A stretch of 64,000 nt of DNA. It comes from Pseudomonas lurida. GTDB taxonomy: Bacteria > Pseudomonadota > Gammaproteobacteria > Pseudomonadales > Pseudomonadaceae. Of the stretch, positions 44,852 to 53,828 are shown in pieces. Numbering within the stretch: the stretch's first letter is position 1; each line of letters starts with the position of its first letter. A program made the translations under genes and the position numbers. Location of the stretch: NCBI RefSeq assembly GCF_002563895.1, contig NZ_PDJB01000001.1, forward strand, positions 2,897,501 through 2,961,500. The letters run 5' to 3'. The notes beneath the pieces were generated by a model. It had not been told where the DNA came from. It was given only the letters and a program-made list of their open reading frames with translations, and made no database searches.

Positions 44852-47284
44852 TCAGAAGTCGTAGGCCAGCTTGGTGTACCAATAGCCACCGCCTGGATAG
44901 AACGGCGGGTTGCCGTACGCCGCGAGGCCGAGGTTGCTGTACACCGCATGTTTGTCGGGGCGTACGTCGAAGATGTTGGTGCCGCCGATGCTGACGGTGA
45001 CGCTGTCGACGAAGGTGTAGCTAATGTCCAGGTCGGTGATCCATTTGGCGCCGAAGCTACGATCGCCCGTCGGGTTGACGGCCAGGGTCTTCACCGCGCC
45101 GTAGCGGGCGGTTTGCAGGTTCACGGCCAAGTCCTGGACCTTCCAGTTGGCGCCCAGGATCCACTTGGTCTTGGGTGACGCGTCGGTCAGGTCGCCTTCG
45201 CGGTCGCGGCCTACCAGGGTCACGCCCGAACCCGCCAGCGCCCCCGGCGTGTCGCGTGTGCCTTCGATAGTGGTTTTGTTCCAGTTGAAGCCCAGGCTCC
45301 AGCGCACATCACCCCAGGCGTCCAGCGGCGTGGTGTGGTCGGCGACCACGTCGAGGCCCTTGGTGCGCGTGTCGAAGGCGTTGGTGTAGTAGTTGACCCA
45401 GGTGCCGGTGGGCACGCCCTGGGCGGCAAGAATGGCGTTGATCACACCGTTGCCACGGTCGTAGAGGTTGCTGGTCAGGGCGATGCGGTCGTCGATGTCG
45501 ATCAGGTAGGCATCGGCGGTGATGCTGGTGCGTGGCGCTGGCTGCCAGGTGAGGCCCAGCCCCAGGTTGCGGGATTTCTCCGGCTTGAGGTCGTCGCCAC
45601 CGAGGGCCTTGGCCAGGTTGCTGCCGGACGGCGTCAAGCGTGTAACCGCCGGCACCACGTTGCCATTCACATCGGTCGCCACCCGGTTGTCGGCCACGGT
45701 GTAGCCGATCTGGGTCAGGGAGGGCGCCCGGAACCCGGTGCCCACCGTGCCACGCACCGCCACGGTGTCGGTCAATTCGTAGCGCGAGTTCACTTTCAGG
45801 CCGAAGGTATTGCCCGAGTCATCGTCGTAATGCTCGACCCGGCCGGCCACGTCGAGAAACCATCGCTCGGTCAGGTCGAAGCCCAGGTCCAGGTAGCCGG
45901 CGTAGTTGTTGCGGATCAGGCTCACTTCATCTTCCGGGCGAATCGTCACGGCGGCCTGCGCGCCGGAAGCGGCGGGGTAGGTGCCGGTGATGTACGCCTC
46001 AGGGTCGCCCGCGAACGTGCTGAAATGCTCCCAGCGATGCTCCAGGCCCGCCGATACCTGCACCGGCGGTGTCAGGTTGAACAGGCTGTCGTAGCGGCGG
46101 GTGAAGTCCAGGTTATTGACCCACTGCTCAAAGCGAAAGGTCGCCAGGTTGTCGAATTTGGTCGGTGATGCGGTGCCCAGCGACGGGTTGATATTCAGGT
46201 CGCTGGAGTGGTGCACGTTGTTGCGGCCGTAGGTGGTGCTCAGGTCCCAGTTCCAGTCCGCCAGCAGGCCCTTGCCGCCAAACAGGAACTGGTAGTCGCG
46301 GTCCTTGATGTTGTTGAGCGGGAAGTACCCGTCGGGGAACACCTCGGGCACCGCTGCCGTGCCGGTGGGTAAGCGAAAGTAGTTGGCGGCCTCGGCATCA
46401 CGCTCGCCGTAGGTAGAGAACGAGTACAGCGTCAGGTCTTCCAGGGGCAATTCGGCGTTGTAGGCCAGGTTGAAGGCCTTGAGGTCGGGGTCGCCGTTCT
46501 TGATCGCCACCCGGTCCCAGGCCGCTTGCTTGGCCGGGTCGGCGAACGCTCGCACGGTGTTGTCGGCCTTGTCGTTCCACGAGGCACTGCCGCGTTTGCG
46601 CGCGTCGGCCGAGAAATGGAAGAAGCCGCCTTGGCCGAGTTCGAAGCCCTGGTCACCCGCCACCTTGATGGTCTCTCCCTGGCCGGAATACAGCTGGCCG
46701 TAGCTGGTTTCCAGGTGTCCGCCACTCTTGGTGCTCTTGAGGATGATGTTGATCACACCCGCTACGGCGTCGGAACCGTACTGTGCCGCAGCGCTGTCCT
46801 TGAGCACCTCGATATGGTCCACGGCACTGACCGGGATCAGGTCGATATCCACCGCATTCGCGCCGCTGTTGTCGATGGAACCGCGCTGGCCCGTGGCGCC
46901 GTTATGCCGACGTTTGCCGTTGACCAGCACCAACGTGTAGGCCGGTCCAAGGCTGCGGTTGCTCAATGGGCGGGTAACCGAGTTGTAGCCGGCGATGTTG
47001 GTGCCGAAGTTGAACGAGGGCAGCAACTTGGCAATCGCCTCCGACAACTCGGCGCGGCCGGTCTTGAGCAACTGGTCGCTGTTGATCACATCGATCGGTG
47101 CCGGGCTGTCGGCCACGGTGCGCTGCTGGCCACGCAGGCCGGTGGAAATCACGGTGACGGTGTCGAGCTTGGCGTCTTCGGCAGCGGCCTCGGCGAAGGA
47201 GGGCGCGGCGGCCAATAGCAGGGAGCTGGTCAGCAGTGACAGGTGAAATTTCTTGATAGGGGCGGGGAATGCGATGTCTGGCAT
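44852..47284 (-). CDS. TonB-dependent outer membrane receptor
   Basis: An 810-residue receptor with a signal peptide (ending PSFAEAAAE), a plug domain at about 45-165 ('VTVISTGLRGQQRTVADSPA', 'YTLVLVNGKRRHNGATGQRG', 'DHIEVLKDSAAAQYGSDAVA') and a C-terminal 22-strand barrel ending in WYTKLAYDF. No N-terminal signalling extension is seen, so it is not of the FecA/FpvA trans-signalling type. First gene of the cassette with the peptide-type ABC transporter; substrate unknown. The region upstream is very AT-rich. Confidence 0.93.
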   Translation of the reverse strand: MPDIAFPAPIKKFHLSLLTSSLLLAAAPSFAEAAAEDAKLDTVTVISTGLRGQQRTVADSPAPIDVINSDQLLKTGRAELSEAIAKLLPSFNFGTNIAGYNSVTRPLSNRSLGPAYTLVLVNGKRRHNGATGQRGSIDNSGANAVDIDLIPVSAVDHIEVLKDSAAAQYGSDAVAGVINIILKSTKSGGHLETSYGQLYSGQGETIKVAGDQGFELGQGGFFHFSADARKRGSASWNDKADNTVRAFADPAKQAAWDRVAIKNGDPDLKAFNLAYNAELPLEDLTLYSFSTYGERDAEAANYFRLPTGTAAVPEVFPDGYFPLNNIKDRDYQFLFGGKGLLADWNWDLSTTYGRNNVHHSSDLNINPSLGTASPTKFDNLATFRFEQWVNNLDFTRRYDSLFNLTPPVQVSAGLEHRWEHFSTFAGDPEAYITGTYPAASGAQAAVTIRPEDEVSLIRNNYAGYLDLGFDLTERWFLDVAGRVEHYDDDSGNTFGLKVNSRYELTDTVAVRGTVGTGFRAPSLTQIGYTVADNRVATDVNGNVVPAVTRLTPSGSNLAKALGGDDLKPEKSRNLGLGLTWQPAPRTSITADAYLIDIDDRIALTSNLYDRGNGVINAILAAQGVPTGTWVNYYTNAFDTRTKGLDVVADHTTPLDAWGDVRWSLGFNWNKTTIEGTRDTPGALAGSGVTLVGRDREGDLTDASPKTKWILGANWKVQDLAVNLQTARYGAVKTLAVNPTGDRSFGAKWITDLDISYTFVDSVTVSIGGTNIFDVRPDKHAVYSNLGLAAYGNPPFYPGGGYWYTKLAYDF

Positions 47285-47677
47285 GGAGGCAACCTGGAGG
47301 CTAGGGGGTACGTCCTCCGCCAGGCATGGGGTCGGTCTGTGATATGAAGATATCTCTATAAAAAATCGCGGGGAAAGTCTTTTTTGGAATAAGCTAATTA
47401 TTAGAAATTGTTATTTTGAGGTTTTATAAGATCAGCTTTTTTTATTATGTGGGGGGCGTTCGTGCTGCATGTCCAGCGCGGGTCACTCTATCGGCACCGA
47501 GGTGGATACGTATCAAGACGTTTCGCTGCACACGGCGCCGATGCGAGGTCTAGTGCGTATCATTGAGCGGCGTTGTCGCACCATACCTCCAGGGTATCCC
47601 TTCAGACCTTATCCATATTGGACGGTCGCCACACCAGGCGTCAGCCTGAGGCCAATAACTATAAAAGAGGCGCAACC
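47285..47677. other. AT-rich divergent regulatory region
   Basis: No gene is seen in these 393 bases between the TonB receptor and benR. Positions 47345-47450 are strikingly AT-rich, with GAAGATATCTCTATAAAAAA and 'ATAAGCTAATTATTAGAAAT' as candidate promoter or regulator sites for the receptor cassette. The benR ribosome site AAAAGAGGCG lies at 47664-47673. Confidence 0.5.
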
Positions 47678-48625
47678 ATGACCGTGCTATTGAGTGAGCG
47701 CAGCCAGATTTTCCAGCGTGCCGATGCCTATGCCGTGTCCGACTACGTCAACCAGCATGTCGGCAGCCATTGCATCCGCCTACCGCCCAAGGGCCGACCG
47801 CAGGCGAGCATCAGCCACCGTACCTTTTCCAGCCTGGACCTGTGCCGCATCAGCTATGGCGCGCCGGTGCGGGTCACCTCGGTGGCGCTGGAAACCATCT
47901 ATCACCTGCAGATTCTGCTGACCGGGCATTGCCGTTCCAACGCCCGTGGCGTGGAGCATGTGTTCGGCCCGGGCGAGATCCTGCTGATCAACCCGGATGA
48001 CCCGGTGGACCTGACTTATTCCGCCGACTGCGAAAAATTCATCATCAAACTGCCGGTGCGCCTCCTGGAAAATGCGTGCCTGGAGCAGCAGTGGGCCCTG
48101 CCGCAGCCCGGCATCCGCTTTGCAACCGGCCGTCACGCGCTCAGCGAAATGGGTGGGTTCGCACAGTTGCTGGGGCTGATCTGCCATGAGGCGGAAAACG
48201 CCGCCGAGCCGCATATGCAGGGCCTGTACGAGCGCATCGTGGCGAACAAACTGCTGGCATTGCTGGGCAGCAATGTGCGGCGCGTGGTGGCCCAGCCGGC
48301 CCAGGGTGGCGGCTTCGAGGCTGTGCGCGAGTTCGTCGAGCAGCACCTCACCGACGACATCAGCCTCGAACAACTGATGGCAGTGGCCAAGGTCAGCGAG
48401 CGCTCGTTGTACAGCCTGTTCGAACGCCAGGTGGGCTTGTCACCCCGCGACTACGTAAGGCGGCGCAAGCTTGAGCGGGTGCACGCACGCCTGCAACTGG
48501 GCACCGCGCGCAGCGTCACCGAGGTGGCGCTGGACCATGGCTTCATGCACTTGGGACGCTTCTCCGAGGCCTATCGCCAGCGCTTTGGCGAGTTGCCTTC
48601 GCAGACCTGGAAACGCCACCGATAA
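47678..48625 (+). CDS. benR: BenR/XylS-like AraC-family activator of the ben operon
   Basis: A 315-residue AraC-family regulator starting MTVLLSERSQIFQRADAYAV. It has the N-terminal AraC-binding-like domain seen in XylS/BenR ('VGSHCIRLPPKG', 'YHLQILLTGHCRSNARGVEH') and two C-terminal helix-turn-helix segments ('SLEQLMAVAKVSERSLYSLF', 'SVTEVALDHGFMHLGRFSEA'). BenR activates benABCD in response to benzoate. It is immediately upstream of benA in the same direction, with two XylS-type half-sites between them, which supports the assignment over AntR. Confidence 0.88.
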   Translation: MTVLLSERSQIFQRADAYAVSDYVNQHVGSHCIRLPPKGRPQASISHRTFSSLDLCRISYGAPVRVTSVALETIYHLQILLTGHCRSNARGVEHVFGPGEILLINPDDPVDLTYSADCEKFIIKLPVRLLENACLEQQWALPQPGIRFATGRHALSEMGGFAQLLGLICHEAENAAEPHMQGLYERIVANKLLALLGSNVRRVVAQPAQGGGFEAVREFVEQHLTDDISLEQLMAVAKVSERSLYSLFERQVGLSPRDYVRRRKLERVHARLQLGTARSVTEVALDHGFMHLGRFSEAYRQRFGELPSQTWKRHR

Positions 48626-48631
48626 GCGGCG

Positions 48632-48667
48632 TGCGCCCGGCGGATAGTGATTTGCAGAAAAGGGATA
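48632..48667 (+). promoter_or_regulatory. Tandem BenR/XylS binding sites of the ben promoter
   Basis: TGCGCCCGGCGGATA (48632-48646) and TGCAGAAAAGGGATA (48653-48667) each fit the XylS/BenR half-site TGCA-N6-GGNTA (the first with one change). They are direct repeats exactly 21 bases apart, the spacing known at the XylS-dependent Pm promoter. A possible -10 (TACGGT) lies at 48689-48694. Confidence 0.8.
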
Positions 48668-48732
48668 TTGGCCAGTAGGACGGCCACGTACGGTGAGGGC
48701 GCCTGATACAAGAACAACGGAGGGCCTGCCCC

Positions 48733-50106
48733 ATGACCAGTACACTCGACCGACTCGCCCGGCAACTGCGCGAGTCCGTTCAGGAAGATCCCGCCACCGG
48801 GGTGTTTCGCTGCCGCCGCGACATCTTCACCGACCCCGAGCTGTTCGCCCTGGAGATGAAGCATATCTTCGAAGGCGGCTGGCTCTACCTGGCCCATGAA
48901 AGCCAGGTGCCCGAGATCAACGACTACTTCACCACCTGGATCGGCCGCCAGCCCGTGGTCATCACGCGCGACAAGCACGGCAGCCTGCATGGCCTGGTCA
49001 ACGCGTGCGCCCATCGCGGCGCCATGTTGTGCCGGCGCAAGCAAGGCAACAAGGGGTCGTTCACGTGCCCCTTCCACGGCTGGACCTTCAGCAATGCGGG
49101 CAAGCTGCTCAAAGTCAAAGACGCCAAGACCGGTGCCTACCCGGACAGCTTTGACTGCGACGGCTCCCACGACCTCACGCGCCTGGCCCGCTTTGAAAAC
49201 TACCGGGGTTTCCTGTTCGGCAGCCTCAGCGACAACGTGCCGGAATTGAGCGATTACCTGGGCGAAACCCGCGTGATCATCGACCAGATGGTCGACCAGG
49301 CACCGTTGGGCCTGGAGGTGTTGCGCGGCAGTTCGGCCTATGTCTACGACGGTAACTGGAAGCTGCAGATCGAGAACGGCGCCGACGGTTATCACGTCAG
49401 CTCGGTGCACTGGAACTACTCGGCAACCATGGGCCGGCGCAACTACGAGGCCGAAGGCACACGCACCGTCGACGCCAACGGCTGGTCGAAAAGCCTGGGC
49501 GGCGTCTACGCCTTCGAGCATGGGCATATCCTGCTGTGGACGCGCCTGCTCAACCCGGAGGTGCGCCCCGTGCACGCCCACCGCGAGGCGCTCGCCGAAC
49601 GCCTGGGCCAGGCGCGTGCCGACTTTATCGTCGACCAGACCCGCAACCTGTGCCTCTACCCGAACGTGTACCTGATGGATCAGTTTTCCACCCAGATCCG
49701 TGTGGTGCGGCCCATCGCGGTCGACAAGACCGAAGTGACGATCTACTGCATGGCCCCGATTGGCGAGAGCGCCCAGGAGCGCGCCACGCGTATCCGCCAG
49801 TACGAAGATTTCTTCAACGTCAGCGGCATGGGCACCCCGGACGACCTGGAAGAGTTCCGCGCTTGCCAGACCGGCTACCAGGGCGCGAGCACCTTGTGGA
49901 ACGACCTCAGTCGTGGCGCCAAGCAATGGGTTGAAGGCGCGGATGAAAATGCCAAGGCCATGGGCATGCACCCGCAGCTCAGCGGGGTCAAGACCGAAGA
50001 CGAGGGGTTGTTCGTACGCCAGCATGCGCATTGGGCCCAAAGCCTGCAGCGCGCAATCGAACGCGAGCAGCAAGGCCTGATCGCCAGCGACCGGGAGGTG
50101 TTGTGA
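48733..50106 (+). CDS. benA: Benzoate 1,2-dioxygenase large (alpha) subunit BenA
   Basis: A 457-residue ring-hydroxylating oxygenase alpha subunit. The Rieske cluster ligands are Cys92, His94, Cys112 and His115 ('CAHRG', 'CPFHGW'). The mononuclear iron site is 'NGADGYHVSSVHWN', with Asp218, His221 and His226. 'KLLKVKD' and 'YPDSFDCDGSHDLT' match BenA/XylX rather than AntA. It converts benzoate to its 1,2-dihydrodiol with BenB and BenC. The ATG at 48733 follows GGAGGGCCTGCCCC. The stop overlaps the benB start by one base. Confidence 0.94.
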   Translation: MTSTLDRLARQLRESVQEDPATGVFRCRRDIFTDPELFALEMKHIFEGGWLYLAHESQVPEINDYFTTWIGRQPVVITRDKHGSLHGLVNACAHRGAMLCRRKQGNKGSFTCPFHGWTFSNAGKLLKVKDAKTGAYPDSFDCDGSHDLTRLARFENYRGFLFGSLSDNVPELSDYLGETRVIIDQMVDQAPLGLEVLRGSSAYVYDGNWKLQIENGADGYHVSSVHWNYSATMGRRNYEAEGTRTVDANGWSKSLGGVYAFEHGHILLWTRLLNPEVRPVHAHREALAERLGQARADFIVDQTRNLCLYPNVYLMDQFSTQIRVVRPIAVDKTEVTIYCMAPIGESAQERATRIRQYEDFFNVSGMGTPDDLEEFRACQTGYQGASTLWNDLSRGAKQWVEGADENAKAMGMHPQLSGVKTEDEGLFVRQHAHWAQSLQRAIEREQQGLIASDREVL

Positions 50107-50594
50107 TGAGCCAGTCCCGTGACCGCCTGCTGGATTTTCTCTACCGCGAAGCGCGCCTGCTGGACGACCGCCAGTGGGATGAGTGGCTGGCGTGCTACTC
50201 ACCCAAAGTCGAATACTGGATGCCCGCCTGGGACGATCACGACACCCTCACCGAAGACCCGCAACGCGAGATCTCGTTGATCTATTACCCGAGCCGCGAC
50301 GGCCTCGAAGACCGCATCTTCCGGATCAAGACCGAGCGCTCCAGCGCCAGCACACCGGAGCCGCGCACCGTGCACATGATCAGCAACCTCGAAGTGCTCG
50401 CCGACGATGGCGCGCAGGTGGAGCTGCGATTCAACTGGCACACCCTCAGTCACCGCTACAAGACCACGGACAGCTATTTCGGTACCTCGTTCTACCGCCT
50501 CGATACGCGCGCCGAACAGCCGCTGATCACGCGCAAGAAGGTGGTGCTGAAAAACGACTACATCCACCAGGTCATCGACATCTACCACATCTGA
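50106..50594 (+). CDS. benB: Benzoate 1,2-dioxygenase small (beta) subunit BenB
   Basis: A 162-residue protein of the ring-hydroxylating dioxygenase beta family (NTF2-like cone fold): 'FLYREARLLDDRQWDEWLAC', 'YWMPAWDDHDTLTEDPQREI', 'DRIFRIKTERSSA' and the C-terminal 'KVVLKNDYIHQVIDIYHI'. It is structural in the alpha3-beta3 oxygenase. Start ATG overlaps the benA stop (TGATG), giving tight coupling of the two subunits. Confidence 0.93.
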   Translation: MSQSRDRLLDFLYREARLLDDRQWDEWLACYSPKVEYWMPAWDDHDTLTEDPQREISLIYYPSRDGLEDRIFRIKTERSSASTPEPRTVHMISNLEVLADDGAQVELRFNWHTLSHRYKTTDSYFGTSFYRLDTRAEQPLITRKKVVLKNDYIHQVIDIYHI

Positions 50595-50604
50595 GGACAC
50601 TGCC

Positions 50605-51627
50605 ATGACGTACGCCATTGCCCTGAACTTCGAAGATGGGGTCACGCGTTTCATCGATTGCAAGGAGGGCGAGAAGGTACTCGACGCGGCCTTCCGCCAA
50701 CGCATCAACCTGCCCATGGACTGCTCGGACGGCGTGTGCGGCACCTGCAAATGCCATTGCGAAACCGGCACCTATGACTTGGGCGACGATTACATCGAAG
50801 ACGCCTTGAGCGCGGATGAGGCGCAGGCACGCCAGGTGCTGACCTGCCAGATGGTGCCGCAGTCCGATTGCGTGATCGCCGTTCCGGTGCCGTCCAGCGC
50901 CTGCAAGACCGGCACCACGCATTTTGCCGCGACGCTGACCGGTATCACCCGCCACGCCGATGCCGCACTGGAGGTCAGTTTCGAACTGGATCAGGCGCCG
51001 GTGTTCCTGCCCGGCCAGTACGTGAACATTGGCGTGCCCGACAGCGGGCAGACGCGCTCGTATTCGTTCAGCAGCGGCCCGGGTGAGCGGCGCACGAGTT
51101 TTCTGATCAAGCACGTGCCGGGCGGGTTGATGAGCGGCTGGCTGCAACGCGCCCAGCCGGGTGACAGCGTGCCGATGACTGGGCCACTGGGCAGTTTCTT
51201 CCTGCGTGAAGTGGCGCGGCCACTCTTGCTGTTAGCCGGTGGCACCGGGCTGGCGCCGTTCCTGTCGATGCTTGAAGTGCTCGCACAGCGTCGGGAAACC
51301 TGCCCGATCACGCTGATCTACGGCGTCACGCGGGACCAGGACCTGGTGATGGTCGAGGCACTGCAGGCGTTCAGTGCGCGGTTGCCCGGCTTCAACTTCG
51401 TGACCTGCGTGGCCGACCCACAGACCGCGCATCCCCGCCAGGGCTATGTCACCCAGCACATGGCCAGCGAGGTGCTCAATGACGGTGATGTCGACGTGTA
51501 CCTGTGCGGGCCGCCCCCCATGGTCGATGCGGTGCGCCAACACTTCAAGACGCACGGCGTGAGCCCGGCCAGTTTCCATTACGAGAAATTCACCCCCAAC
51601 GCTATTGCCAGCAGCGATGCCGCCTGA
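50605..51627 (+). CDS. benC: Benzoate dioxygenase reductase BenC
   Basis: A 340-residue electron transfer protein. It has an N-terminal plant-type 2Fe-2S ferredoxin domain (Cys40, Cys45, Cys48 in 'DCSDGVCGTCKC', and Cys81), a FAD-binding domain ('RSYSFSSGPGERRT' near 152) and an NAD-binding domain ('LLAGGTGLAPFLSML', 'YLCGPPPMVDAV'). It passes electrons from NADH to the Rieske centre of BenA. Ten bases follow the benB stop. Confidence 0.94.
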   Translation: MTYAIALNFEDGVTRFIDCKEGEKVLDAAFRQRINLPMDCSDGVCGTCKCHCETGTYDLGDDYIEDALSADEAQARQVLTCQMVPQSDCVIAVPVPSSACKTGTTHFAATLTGITRHADAALEVSFELDQAPVFLPGQYVNIGVPDSGQTRSYSFSSGPGERRTSFLIKHVPGGLMSGWLQRAQPGDSVPMTGPLGSFFLREVARPLLLLAGGTGLAPFLSMLEVLAQRRETCPITLIYGVTRDQDLVMVEALQAFSARLPGFNFVTCVADPQTAHPRQGYVTQHMASEVLNDGDVDVYLCGPPPMVDAVRQHFKTHGVSPASFHYEKFTPNAIASSDAA

Positions 51628-51637
51628 GGACCTGTCC

Positions 51638-52399
51638 ATGACTCAACGTTTCAACAACAAAGTCGCGCTGGTCACCGGCGCCGCCCAGGGCATTGGCCGT
51701 CGCGTCGCCGAGCGCTTGCTGGAGGAGGGCGCCTGGCTGGTGGCAGTGGATCGCTCCGAGCTCGTGCATGAGTTGCAGCATGCACGCGCACTGCTGCTGA
51801 CTGCGGACCTTGAACAGCACGCCGAGTGCGCGCGGGTGATGGCCGCGGCCCAGGCGCAGTTCGGGCGTATCGACATTCTGGTCAACAACGTCGGCGGGAC
51901 TATATGGGCCAAGCCTTTCGAGCATTACGCCGAACGAGAGATCGAAGCTGAAGTGCGCCGTTCGCTGTTCCCGACGCTGTGGTGCTGCCATTGCGTGCTG
52001 CCGTACATGCTGGCACAGGGCAGCGGCGCCATCGTCAATGTGTCGTCCGTCGCCACCCGTGGAGTCAACCGCGTGCCCTACGGTGCGGCCAAGGGCGGTG
52101 TGAATGCACTCACTGCCTGCTTGGCCCTGGAAACCGCCGGCAGCGGCATTCGCGTCAACGCCACCGCGCCTGGTGGCACAGAGGCACCACCACGGCGCAT
52201 CCCGCGCAACAGCCAGCCGCAGAGCGAGCAGGAGCGCGTGTGGTACCAGCAGATTGTCGACCAGACCCTCGACAGTAGCCCGATGAAGCGTTACGGCAGC
52301 ATCGACGAACAGGCCGGCGCGATCCTGTTCCTGGCGTCCGACGAAGCTTCCTATATTACCGGCGTGACCTTGCCGGTGGGCGGTGGCGACCTCGGCTGA
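51638..52399 (+). CDS. benD: Benzoate diol dehydrogenase BenD
   Basis: A 253-residue short-chain dehydrogenase with 'VTGAAQGIGRRVAERLL' (NAD-binding), 'VNNVGGT', the catalytic Ser in 'NVSSVATRG' and YxxxK in 'VPYGAAKGGVNA'. It oxidises the cis-diol (1,6-dihydroxycyclohexa-2,4-diene-1-carboxylate) to catechol with loss of CO2. The ATG at 51638 has GAGGA nine bases upstream; an earlier ATG at 51605 lies inside benC. Confidence 0.92.
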   Translation: MTQRFNNKVALVTGAAQGIGRRVAERLLEEGAWLVAVDRSELVHELQHARALLLTADLEQHAECARVMAAAQAQFGRIDILVNNVGGTIWAKPFEHYAEREIEAEVRRSLFPTLWCCHCVLPYMLAQGSGAIVNVSSVATRGVNRVPYGAAKGGVNALTACLALETAGSGIRVNATAPGGTEAPPRRIPRNSQPQSEQERVWYQQIVDQTLDSSPMKRYGSIDEQAGAILFLASDEASYITGVTLPVGGGDLG

Positions 52400-52453
52400 A
52401 GCGCGTTCTACCTGCAGACACTGACTCACAACAACAATAAAGAGAGCACTGCC

Positions 52454-53788
52454 ATGCGTACCCATGATGTCCATTCGATTATTGATAACGCTCCGTTCAA
52501 CCGCTTCCACTGGTTGATCGTGAGCCTGTGTGCGGTGCTGTTGATCTTTGACGGCTATGACTTGTTCATCTATGGCGTGGTCCTGCCGTCGATCATGCGC
52601 GAGTGGGGGCTCACGCCCTTGCAGGCTGGCGCCCTGGGCAGCTACGCGTTGTTCGGCATGATGTTCGGTGCACTGATTTTCGGCACCCTGGCGGACCGTT
52701 TCGGCCGCAAGAAAGGCATTGTGTTCTGCTTCGCGCTGTTCAGCGTCGCCACCGTGATCAATGGCTTCGCCAGCAGCCCCACCGAGTTCGGCATCTGCCG
52801 GTTCATCGCCGGGCTAGGCTGCGGCGGGCTGATGCCCAACGCCGCCGCGCTGATCAATGAATACGCACCGAAAAAAGTCCGCAGCACCCTGATGGCGTTC
52901 ATGTTCAGCGGTTACTCCCTGGGCGGCATGCTGGCCGCCAGCGTAGGGATTTTCATGCTGCCGCACTTCGGCTGGTCGTCGATGTTCTTTGTCGCGGTGA
53001 TCCCGCTGCTGCTGTTGCCGCTGATTGTGTACTGGCTGCCGGAATCCATTGGCTTCCTGATCCGCCAGGGCCGCACGGAACAGGCCCGCGCTCTGCTCGC
53101 TCGCCTGTCGCCGGGCACCCTGATCAACGCCGAAGATGAGTTGGTCGTCACCGACATCAAGGGCAAAGGCGCCTCGGTGGTGGAGCTGTTTCGCCATGGC
53201 CTGGCGGTGCGCACGGCAATGATCTGGACAGCGTTTTTCTGCTGCCTGCTGATGGTCTACGCACTGAGTTCTTGGCTGCCCAAGCTGATGGCCGGCGCCG
53301 GTTACAGCCTGGGGTCGAGCCTGTCGTTCCTGGTGGCCTTGAACTTGGGGGGCATGGCGGGCGCCCTCATAGGCGGCCGCCTGGGCGACCGCATGAACCT
53401 GGTGACCGTGACGATCGCGTTCTTTATTGCCGGGGTTATCTCGATCAGCCTGCTGGGCATCAACAGCCCGATGCCGGTGTTGTACCTGCTGATCTTTGTT
53501 GCAGGGGCGACCACCATCGGTACGCAGATCCTGTTGTATGCGGGGGCGGCGCAACTGTATGGCTTGTCGATACGCGCCACGGGCCTGGGCTGGGCCTCCG
53601 GCATCGGCCGCAACGGTGCGATCGTCGGACCGCTGCTGGGCGGTGCGCTGATGGCGATCGAGCTGCCGCTGCAACTGAACTTCATGGCCTTTGCCATTCC
53701 TGGTGCCATCGCGGCACTGGCGATGACGGTGTTCGCCCTGAATGAGCGCCGCAACCGCGTGGCCTTTCCGACCGCACAGGCGCTGTGA
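52454..53788 (+). CDS. benK: Benzoate:H+ symporter BenK (MFS, AAHS family)
   Basis: A 444-residue, 12-segment transporter. The aromatic acid:proton symporter motif '[20 protein letters not shown]' in TM1 (Asp near residue 33) and '[15 protein letters not shown]' in loop 2-3 are present. It follows benD by about 55 bases with the ribosome site AAAGAGAG. Position between benD and the porin supports benzoate as substrate. Confidence 0.9.
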   Translation: MRTHDVHSIIDNAPFNRFHWLIVSLCAVLLIFDGYDLFIYGVVLPSIMREWGLTPLQAGALGSYALFGMMFGALIFGTLADRFGRKKGIVFCFALFSVATVINGFASSPTEFGICRFIAGLGCGGLMPNAAALINEYAPKKVRSTLMAFMFSGYSLGGMLAASVGIFMLPHFGWSSMFFVAVIPLLLLPLIVYWLPESIGFLIRQGRTEQARALLARLSPGTLINAEDELVVTDIKGKGASVVELFRHGLAVRTAMIWTAFFCCLLMVYALSSWLPKLMAGAGYSLGSSLSFLVALNLGGMAGALIGGRLGDRMNLVTVTIAFFIAGVISISLLGINSPMPVLYLLIFVAGATTIGTQILLYAGAAQLYGLSIRATGLGWASGIGRNGAIVGPLLGGALMAIELPLQLNFMAFAIPGAIAALAMTVFALNERRNRVAFPTAQAL

Positions 53789-53828
53789 CCTGCACCCACC
53801 GTCGATAACAATAACTAAGAGCAACGAC

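Noticed and set aside
48733..52399. Anthranilate dioxygenase (antABC) as identity of the dioxygenase
   Set aside because: A diol dehydrogenase, an AAHS symporter and an OprD porin follow, and the alpha subunit has BenA-type stretches; antABC operons need no diol dehydrogenase.
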